From contig JAFTYM010000046.1 in the NCBI GenBank assembly GCA_017461585.1, forward strand, positions 1 through 64,000: DNA of 64,000 nt, written 5' to 3'. Of this stretch, positions 8,524 to 14,774 are shown in pieces; positions within the stretch are counted from its first letter, which is position 1; each line of letters starts with the position of its first letter. Below the pieces are notes generated by a model, which ran no database searches, was not told the origin of the DNA, and saw only the letters and a program-made list of their open reading frames with translations. The stretch comes from Oscillospiraceae bacterium (GTDB lineage Bacteria > Bacillota > Clostridia > Oscillospirales > Oscillospiraceae). The translations under genes were made by a program, and so were the position numbers.

Positions 8524-10527
8524 ATGAGAATTGCTTTTACAGGCAATCCCAACAGCGGTAAGACTACCATGTACAATGCGCTGACCGGAAGAAACGAAAA
8601 GGTCGGTAACTGGGCAGGTGTTACTGTTGATAAGAAAATGAGCCCCATTAAGAAGAGCTACTACGACGGAAGCGAAGAGCTTGTCGCAGTTGACCTTCCC
8701 GGTGCATATTCCATGTCTCCCTTTACATCTGAAGAGAGCATCACCAGTGCTTACGTTAAGGGCGAAAACCCCGATGCTATCATCAACATCGTTGATGCGA
8801 CAAACCTGAGCCGAAGCCTGTTTTTCACAACACAGCTTCTTGAGCTTGGCATCCCCGTTGTTGTAGCGCTGAACAAGGCTGACGTAAACAAGGCAAAGGA
8901 TACAAAAATCGATGTAGCCGCTCTGTCCGCTGCACTTGGCTGTCCTGTTGTTGAGACAGTTTCCACAACAGCAAGCGACAAGGGTCTCACAGAAGTAGTA
9001 AAAACAGCTGCTTCCTTAAAGGGTAAGGGTCAGAAGGCTCCCTACAATCAGGGCGATGTTGACCTCACAGATAAGAAAGCGGTTGAGGCAGCTGACCGCG
9101 CACGTTTTGCGTTTGTAAACAATCTCGTTGCAAAGGTTGAGACACGTAAGGTCCTCACAAAGGACAAGAATTTCCAGGATAAGATCGACGCTGTTCTCGC
9201 ACATAAAGTCGGCGGTATCCTTATTTTTGCTGTAGTAATGTACCTTGTATTCCAGATCTCTCAGGTTTGGGTCGGTGCACCTATCGCAGACCTGCTTGTT
9301 GGCTGGCTTGAAACTTTCCAGGGCTGGGTTGGCGGCCTTATGGAAAACGCTGCTCCCATCCTCTCCGCTCTTGTAGTTGACGGTATTATAGGCGGTGTAG
9401 TTGCTGTTATCGGATTCCTGCCCCTCGTTATGGTAATGTACTTCCTCATCGCACTCCTTGAGGACTGCGGATACATGTCCCGTGCAGCTGTAGTTCTTGA
9501 CCCCATCTTCAAGAGAGTCGGTCTTTCCGGTAAGTCTGTTATCCCCTTTGTAATCGGTATCGGCTGCGCAATCCCCGGTGTTATGGCAAGCCGTACTATC
9601 CGCAATGAGCGTGAGCGCCGTGCAACAGCAATGCTGACACCCTTCATGCCCTGCGGTGCTAAGATTCCCGTTATCTCCCTTTTCGCAGGCGCGTTCTTTG
9701 ATAACGCAGGCTGGGTAAGCTTTGTTATGTACGTTTGCGGTATCGTATTTATCTTCCTTGGCGCTCTGCTCGTAAACAAGATCGCAGGTCACAAGGCAAG
9801 AAAATCCTTCTTCATCATTGAGCTGCCTGAGTACAAGTGGCCCTCTTTAAAGCGTGCATTTATGGATATGTGCTCACGCGGTTGGGCATACATCGTAAAG
9901 GCTGCTACAATCATCCTCGTATGCAATACAGTTGTTCAGATCATGCAGACATTTGACTGGACATTCCAGGTTGCAGAAACTGCAGACGCTTCCATCCTCG
10001 CTTCCATCGCAACACCCTTTGCTTATCTGCTTGTTCCCGTTGTCGGTGTTCTCAGCTGGCAGCTTGCAGCAGCTGCTGTTACAGGCTTCATCGCTAAGGA
10101 AAATGTTGTTGGTACACTGGCAGTTTGCTTTGTAGGTCTTGAGAACCTTATCGACACAGAAGAGCTTGCAATGCTTGAAGGCGCAGGCGCAGAGGTCGCA
10201 GGTATCATGGCTATCACAAAGGTCGCAGCTCTTGCATACCTTATGTTCAACCTCTATACACCTCCCTGCTTTGCTGCTATCGGTGCTATGAACTCCGAGA
10301 TGAAGAGCGCAAAGTGGCTCTGGGGCGGCATCGCTCTCCAGCTGGCTACAGGCTTCACAGTCGGTTACCTTGTATACCAGATCGGTACACTTATCACAGC
10401 AGGTACATTTGGCGCAGGCTTCCTGCCCGGTCTCATCGCTGTTATCGTATTCGCAGCTATCGTTATTGCACTCATCAGAAAGAGCAACAAGGATCTTCAG
10501 AAAGAATACGCACTCAGCTCCAAGTAA
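8524..10527 (+). CDS. feoB: Ferrous iron transporter FeoB
   Basis: Inner-membrane Fe(II) importer with an N-terminal G domain. G1 is GNPNSGKT (7-14), G3 DLPG (57-60), G4 NKAD (117-120), followed by a helical GDI domain and about eight to ten membrane helices from residue 210 on, including the two Gate regions (CGYMSRAA and the Cys-containing TPPCFAAIG block). The 667 residues are at the short end for FeoB; the C-terminal cytoplasmic tail is minimal. It has the strong ribosome binding site GAGGAGG (8509-8515), and two small metal-protein genes follow. Confidence 0.98.
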   Translation: MRIAFTGNPNSGKTTMYNALTGRNEKVGNWAGVTVDKKMSPIKKSYYDGSEELVAVDLPGAYSMSPFTSEESITSAYVKGENPDAIINIVDATNLSRSLFFTTQLLELGIPVVVALNKADVNKAKDTKIDVAALSAALGCPVVETVSTTASDKGLTEVVKTAASLKGKGQKAPYNQGDVDLTDKKAVEAADRARFAFVNNLVAKVETRKVLTKDKNFQDKIDAVLAHKVGGILIFAVVMYLVFQISQVWVGAPIADLLVGWLETFQGWVGGLMENAAPILSALVVDGIIGGVVAVIGFLPLVMVMYFLIALLEDCGYMSRAAVVLDPIFKRVGLSGKSVIPFVIGIGCAIPGVMASRTIRNERERRATAMLTPFMPCGAKIPVISLFAGAFFDNAGWVSFVMYVCGIVFIFLGALLVNKIAGHKARKSFFIIELPEYKWPSLKRAFMDMCSRGWAYIVKAATIILVCNTVVQIMQTFDWTFQVAETADASILASIATPFAYLLVPVVGVLSWQLAAAAVTGFIAKENVVGTLAVCFVGLENLIDTEELAMLEGAGAEVAGIMAITKVAALAYLMFNLYTPPCFAAIGAMNSEMKSAKWLWGGIALQLATGFTVGYLVYQIGTLITAGTFGAGFLPGLIAVIVFAAIVIALIRKSNKDLQKEYALSSK

Positions 10528-10555
10528 GAATACATAATTTAGTGAGAGTAAAACT

Positions 10556-10720
10556 ATGACGAATGCTATTATTATTGCGGTTGTGGCAATTATCATCGGC
10601 GCCGCTGTTTGGTATATCATAAAAGAGAAGAAACAGGGCAAATGTGTTGGGTGTCCCAACAGTAAGGTTTGCGGCAGCAAGTGCAGCGGCAGCTGCCATG
10701 GCTGCGCAGGGCATGAGTAA
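10556..10720 (+). CDS. FeoB-associated Cys-rich membrane peptide
   Basis: A 54-residue protein: one N-terminal membrane helix (about 4-22), a basic stretch (KEKKQGK), then a Cys-rich tail with Cys at 30, 33, 39, 43, 47 and 50. This matches the short FeoB-associated Cys-rich membrane protein family, found after feoB in many Firmicutes. The role is unknown, perhaps handing over or sensing iron on the cytoplasmic side. It starts 28 bases after the feoB stop with only a modest ribosome binding site (GTGAGAG) and ends before a terminator. Confidence 0.85.
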   Translation: MTNAIIIAVVAIIIGAAVWYIIKEKKQGKCVGCPNSKVCGSKCSGSCHGCAGHE

Positions 10721-10747
10721 AGTTTTTCCTATTGATTTAAACACAGT

Positions 10748-10778
10748 AAAAGCGGCTATCTTTCAGACAGCCGCTTTT
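10748..10778 (+). terminator. Terminator after the feoB operon
   Basis: Stem AAAAGCGGCT (10748-10757) and AGCCGCTTTT (10769-10778) around an 11-base loop. It lies 27 bases past the Cys-rich peptide gene and just before the HMA-protein gene. Confidence 0.75.
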
Positions 10779-10803
10779 ATGCTTAGGAAGGGAGGATTCA
10801 CAA

Positions 10804-11154
10804 TTGACAGATGTTATCATTATTGCGATCGTTGTGCTTATAATCGCATTTGCTGTATATAAAACCGTAAAGCACTTTAAGGGCGAGGGCGAGTGCTGCG
10901 GAGGCGCATCATATAAAGCCCGCAGGAAAAAGCTGAAGAATGTGGCAGAAAAGCTGACCCTTATGGTAGAGGGCATGAGCTGCCAGAACTGCGTTAACAG
11001 GGTTATGGAAAATGTCAACTCCATACCCGGAGCATCTGCTGCGGTGCACCTGAAAAAAGGCGAAGTCGTAGTGTCTATGGATCACCATATAGCCGATGAG
11101 ATAATAGTTGACGCCATCGAAAGCGCAGGCTTTACAGTAACTGAAGTAAAATAA
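10804..11154 (+). CDS. Membrane-anchored heavy-metal-associated (HMA) domain protein
   Basis: A 116-residue protein with an N-terminal membrane helix (about 4-20), a short CCGG-containing segment (31-34) resembling the Cys-rich FeoB-associated peptides, a basic linker, and a C-terminal HMA fold (about 50-116) with the metal-binding loop GMSCQNC (57-63). HMA domains carry Cu(I) or related soft metals to P-type ATPases or sensors. The combined anchor plus HMA layout suggests a tethered metallochaperone; substrate is not determined by sequence. The start is TTG at 10804 preceded by GGGAGG. It follows the feo terminator, so it may be a read-through gene or have its own weak promoter. Confidence 0.82.
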   Translation: MTDVIIIAIVVLIIAFAVYKTVKHFKGEGECCGGASYKARRKKLKNVAEKLTLMVEGMSCQNCVNRVMENVNSIPGASAAVHLKKGEVVVSMDHHIADEIIVDAIESAGFTVTEVK

Positions 11155-11190
11155 AAATCCCTTCCGAATTTTTCGGAAGGGATTTTGTTT
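11154..11190. terminator. Bidirectional terminator between HMA gene and polyferredoxin gene
   Basis: Perfect 15-bp stem (11154-11168 with 11172-11186) around TTT. Poly-A and poly-T flanks on both sides make it usable from either strand; the genes converge here. Confidence 0.88.
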
Positions 11191-11197
11191 ATGCGTG

Positions 11198-11575
11198 TTA
11201 GTTCTCAACAACCTCAAGAAGATCCATGGGACATGCCTTTGCGCAGATACCGCAAGCGATGCACTTGGAAGCTGTCTCGCCCAGAACCATGACCTTGAAG
11301 GGACATGCTTCAACGCACTTGCCGCAGCCTGTGCAGAGCTTTTTGTTGATCATGTAAACGCCCTTTGCGTTCTGTGTGATAGCGCCATGCTCACATGCAG
11401 CAGCACACTTACCGCACTGTACACATACCATAGCCTTAGCTACACCTTTTCTGTCAATGATCTGGATGCAGGACTTATCGGGGTTCATTTCTTTATAGAA
11501 TGCCTTGGAGCAAGCCTCAACACAGCTGAGACATGCCATACAATCGACACCTTTTTTAACAGTGAGCTTTTTCAT
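11198..11575 (-). CDS. 4Fe-4S polyferredoxin-like protein
   Basis: A 125-residue electron carrier with four Cys clusters of the C-x2-C-x2-C-x3-C type: CMACLSCVEAC, CVQCGKCAAAC, CTGCGKCVEAC and CIACGICAKAC. This is the two-domain ferredoxin layout of HycB/CooF-like subunits, able to hold up to four [4Fe-4S] clusters. It stands alone, with a strong AGGAGGAG ribosome binding site. It could serve the ferredoxin-dependent oxidoreductase encoded 6 kb away, but nothing in the sequence proves a partner. Confidence 0.88.
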   Translation of the reverse strand: MKKLTVKKGVDCMACLSCVEACSKAFYKEMNPDKSCIQIIDRKGVAKAMVCVQCGKCAAACEHGAITQNAKGVYMINKKLCTGCGKCVEACPFKVMVLGETASKCIACGICAKACPMDLLEVVEN

Positions 11576-11788
11576 TTATGCTCCTCCTTTTACAGTTTAT
11601 AGATTTAAACATACAGTATTTCGACATAAATTGCAATCCCAAATATTATGAGAAAGTATAGAAGTTTTGGACTTTCATTCTTTTTTGTGCCCTGATTGAA
11701 ATTTTTGTTTTACAAAAAATGGGGTTTTTATCGGGTGGAAATCACAAATTTATCGCTATAAAATCAATGGTTTTAGGCGTATTTATTG

Positions 11789-11817
11789 TTGACAGTTGCC
11801 AATCAATGTGATAATAT
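11789..11817 (+). promoter_or_regulatory. Sigma-A promoter of T-box leader 1
   Basis: TTGACA (11789-11794), 17-base spacer, TAATAT (11812-11817); a nearby TATAAT (11815-11820) gives spacing 20. Transcription would start near 11824, directly before the T-box leader. The 210 bases from 11576 to 11788 hold the polyferredoxin upstream region and nothing else I could recognise. Confidence 0.72.
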
Positions 11818-11823
11818 AATTCT

Positions 11824-12105
11824 ACAATTTAAATACCTAAAGGCTGTGACGAAGACGGTCGGGGTGAGTTGTTTGCAGAGAGTTGGCGGCAGGTGTGAGC
11901 CAATATCATTTCATTCCAGTGACCCATCACTTCTGAGCCGAAGACCCGATGGCTTTTTGCAGGTAGGCGTCTTCCGTTATTGCTGCGTGAATGCATAGGA
12001 CTTGTCAGAGTCCGATGAGGGGCACTTTTATAAAGTGCAATTTGAGTGGTACCGCGGGTTAGTTTACATCCCGTCTCAAAGGTTTCTTTGAGACGGGTTT
12101 TTTAT
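11824..12105 (+). ncRNA. T-box riboswitch, Ile (AUC) specifier
   Basis: A tRNA-sensing leader. Visible parts: the kink-turn entry GACGAAGA (11848-11855), the conserved apical block from AGAGAG through GGTGTGAGCC (11877-11901), the 3' side of stem I with specifier AUC at 11926-11928 followed by a purine and CUUC (11930-11933) that pairs with GAAG (11851-11854), the T-box GAGTGGTACCGCGG (12044-12057) and a terminator (12070-12081 with 12086-12097 plus T-run). The UGGU bulge at 12047-12050 fits an A discriminator, as in tRNA-Ile. Specifier assignment is by hand alignment with leader 2. Confidence 0.88.
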
Positions 12106-12126
12106 TTTTATTTCGGAGGTTATACG

Positions 12127-14400
12127 ATGGAAACTAAGACAAATACCAAACTTCTTGAAATCGGCACACGTATCCGAGAGATGAGAGAAATCGTAGGATA
12201 CAGCGTAGAGGAGATGGCGTCCTTAACTGATACTACTGCCGAAGAATACGGCGAGTATGAAGCGGGACTTATTGACTTCCCCTTTACTTTCATACATAAG
12301 TGCGCGCTTGCCTTTGGCCTTGAGATTACTGATATTCTGGAGGGACACAGCGCAAAGCTGTCTGCCTATACTGTAACACGAAAAGGTCAGGGACAGGTAA
12401 CTGCCGATGAAGAGGGTATTAACATCGCCAACCTCGCTCCTATGTTCAAAAAGAAGCTGGCTGAGCCCTATTGGGTTAAATATGAGTACTCGGAAGAGCT
12501 TCAGAACCAGCCCATTCACGTTACAAAGCACAGCGGTCAGGAATTTGACCTTGTTCTCTCCGGTAAGCTGAAGGTTCGCATCGGCGAGCATGAAGAGGTT
12601 CTTGAAGAGGGCGACAGCATTTACTATAACAGCTCCGTTAACCACGGTATGATCGCTGTAGGCGGAGAGGATTGCGTATTCCTTGCGGTTGTCTTAAACG
12701 GTGACGATGACGCAGTTGTTCAGGGCCTTACACAGCCCAGAGCACAGGTCCGCCGTGCGGAAAAACTGGTCAGCAGCGACTTTATCGATACTGTTGAAGA
12801 TGCAAGCGGCATGCTTCAGCAGATCAAGTTCCTCAATGCTGATAACTTCAACTTTGCCTATGATGTTGTTGATGCTCTCGGTAAGCAGAAGCCCGATAAG
12901 CTGGCTATGATCTATCTTGACAAGGAGAAGAACGAGAGACGCTTTACATTTAAGGAAATGATGAAAGAGTCCTCCCGTACTGCAAACTACTTTAAGTCTC
13001 TGGGTATCAAGAAGGGAGATCGCGTTCTTGTCCTTCTGAAGAGACATTATCAGTTATGGTTTACAATCCTTGCTCTCCATAAGATCGGTGCAGTTATCAT
13101 CCCTGCAACAAATCTGCTCGTAAAGCACGACTTTGACCACCGATTTGAGGCAGGCGGAGTTTCGGCTATCGTAAGTACTGCAGACGGTGATACTGCATAT
13201 CAGGCTGAACTGTCTATGGCAGAGCACCCCATGGTCACAACAAAGATCCTCGTCGGCGGTACAAGAGAAGGCTGGCACGATTTTAACACAGAGTATAAGA
13301 TGTACAGCTCCAACTTCCCCCGTCCCGAGGGAGAAGATGCTCCCTGCGGTGACGATGAGATGCTTATGTTCTTCACATCAGGCACAACCGGCTATCCCAA
13401 AATCGCATCTCACAGCCATAAGTATCCTCTCGGTCACTACATCACAGCAAAATACTGGCATTGCGTAGATCCCGACGGTATCCACTTTACCATCTCCGAA
13501 ACAGGTTGGGGAAAAGCACTCTGGGGCAAGCTCTACGGTCAGTGGCTGTGCGAGGCAGCAACTTTTGTATACGACTTTGACAAGTTCGATGCAGACGACA
13601 TCCTGCCCCTGTTTGCACAGTATAATATTACCACATTCTGTGCACCTCCCACAATGTACCGCATGTTTATCAAACAGGACCTCACAAAGTATGATCTCTC
13701 GTCTATCAAGCATGCCACTACAGCAGGTGAGGCACTCAACCCCGAAGTATTCCGTCAGTTTGAAAGTGCAACTGGACTTCGCATCATGGAAGGTTTCGGT
13801 CAGACAGAGACCACACTTTCTATTGCAAACCTTGTTGGCGACTCTCATAAGCTTGGCTCTATGGGTAAACCTTCACCCATGTTTGATGTTATTCTCCTTG
13901 ACCGTGACGGCAACCCCGTAGACGACGGTGAAACAGGCGAGATCTGTATCAGCACACAAAACGGCACACCCGTCGGCCTTTTCATGGGCTACTACGGACA
14001 GCCTGACAAGACCGAAGAGGTCTGGTACGACGGATATTACCACACACGCGACCTTGCATGGCGAGATGAGGATGGCTTCCTCTGGTATGTTGGCAGAGCA
14101 GACGACGTTATCAAGTCCTCCGGCTACCGCATCGGACCCTTCGAGATCGAAAACGTTATCATGGAACTTCCTTATGTTCTTGAATGCGGCGTCTCTGCAG
14201 CTCCTGATGAGATCCGAGGTCAGGTCGTAAAGGCAAGCATCGTGCTTACAAAGGGAACAGAGCCTACCGAAGAACTGAAGAAGGAAATTCAGGAATATGT
14301 CAAGAAAAATACAGCTCCGTACAAATACCCCAGAATCGTTGTATTCCGCGATTCTCTGCCTAAGACGATCAGCGGCAAGATTCAGAGAAACAAGCTGTAA
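12127..14400 (+). CDS. XRE-cupin-acyl-CoA synthetase fusion (AMP-forming), Ile T-box gene
   Basis: A 757-residue three-part protein. Residues about 8-73 look like an XRE/Cro helix-turn-helix, 128-190 form a cupin (GQEFDLVLSGKLKV ... GDSIYYNSSVNHG), and 240-757 are an ANL acyl-CoA synthetase of the medium-chain/ACSM type. ANL motifs: FFTSGTTGYPK (415-425), EGFGQTETT (555-563), GRADDVIKSSGYRIGPFE (656-673) and the catalytic Lys in SGKIQRNKL (749-757). Motif A7 reads YHTRD (638-642) where YHTGD is normal. Under an Ile T-box, the probable substrate is 2-methylbutyrate, giving 2-methylbutyryl-CoA; that is inference. I chose the ATG at 12127 after CGGAGG; in-frame codons further upstream lie in the T-box. 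Confidence 0.88.
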   Translation: METKTNTKLLEIGTRIREMREIVGYSVEEMASLTDTTAEEYGEYEAGLIDFPFTFIHKCALAFGLEITDILEGHSAKLSAYTVTRKGQGQVTADEEGINIANLAPMFKKKLAEPYWVKYEYSEELQNQPIHVTKHSGQEFDLVLSGKLKVRIGEHEEVLEEGDSIYYNSSVNHGMIAVGGEDCVFLAVVLNGDDDAVVQGLTQPRAQVRRAEKLVSSDFIDTVEDASGMLQQIKFLNADNFNFAYDVVDALGKQKPDKLAMIYLDKEKNERRFTFKEMMKESSRTANYFKSLGIKKGDRVLVLLKRHYQLWFTILALHKIGAVIIPATNLLVKHDFDHRFEAGGVSAIVSTADGDTAYQAELSMAEHPMVTTKILVGGTREGWHDFNTEYKMYSSNFPRPEGEDAPCGDDEMLMFFTSGTTGYPKIASHSHKYPLGHYITAKYWHCVDPDGIHFTISETGWGKALWGKLYGQWLCEAATFVYDFDKFDADDILPLFAQYNITTFCAPPTMYRMFIKQDLTKYDLSSIKHATTAGEALNPEVFRQFESATGLRIMEGFGQTETTLSIANLVGDSHKLGSMGKPSPMFDVILLDRDGNPVDDGETGEICISTQNGTPVGLFMGYYGQPDKTEEVWYDGYYHTRDLAWRDEDGFLWYVGRADDVIKSSGYRIGPFEIENVIMELPYVLECGVSAAPDEIRGQVVKASIVLTKGTEPTEELKKEIQEYVKKNTAPYKYPRIVVFRDSLPKTISGKIQRNKL

Positions 14401-14427
14401 AATTTCGCTCGCTAAAGCTTTAAACGC

Positions 14428-14455
14428 TTGACAAATCTCCCGGAGATATGATAAA
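14428..14455 (+). promoter_or_regulatory. Probable promoter of T-box leader 2
   Basis: TTGACA (14428-14433), 16-base spacer and GATAAA (14450-14455), ending just ahead of the second leader. The -10 is imperfect. No terminator was seen between the first synthetase gene and this site, so read-through from gene 1 is possible. Confidence 0.55.
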
Positions 14456-14461
14456 CTGACT

Positions 14462-14748
14462 ACTAATTTAATACACCTAAAGGCGTTGACGAAGAGGGCT
14501 TATCTTCCTTACTTCAGAGAGGCGGCGTTTGGTGCGAGCCGCTGTACAGGGTGATAAAGTTTGTAGCTTCCGAGCCGGAGAGAAGAAAGCCAAAGGGCAA
14601 GTAGAACTCTCCCGCAGCCGCTGCGTAAAAGCGAAGAGCTTGTTGGAGCTCAATGAGGTGGCGTTTTTAAAACGCAATTTGAGTGGTACCGCGGGTTAAT
14701 TAACTCGTCTCAAAGATTATCATAATCTCTGGGGCGAGTTTTGTTTTT
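14462..14748 (+). ncRNA. T-box riboswitch, Val (GUA) specifier
   Basis: Same architecture as leader 1: GACGAAGA (14488-14495), apical AGAGAG ... GGTGCGAGCC (14515-14540), specifier GUA at 14563-14565 followed by G and CUUC (14567-14570) pairing with GAAG (14491-14494), T-box GAGTGGTACCGCGG (14681-14694), and a terminator with arms 14702-14711 and 14731-14740 (two G-U pairs) followed by TTGTTTTT. UGGU fits the A discriminator of tRNA-Val. Confidence 0.87.
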
Positions 14749-14774
14749 GCCCCGAAAATCGGGAGGTACAAGTT

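Noticed and set aside
10741..10790. Possible second riboswitch between the feo Cys-rich gene and the HMA gene
   Set aside because: The only structure is a simple terminator stem; no further conserved pairing is visible.
12046..12126. In-frame upstream extension of the first ligase
   Set aside because: It would start inside the T-box antiterminator and read through the terminator. The ATG at 12127 has the ribosome binding site.
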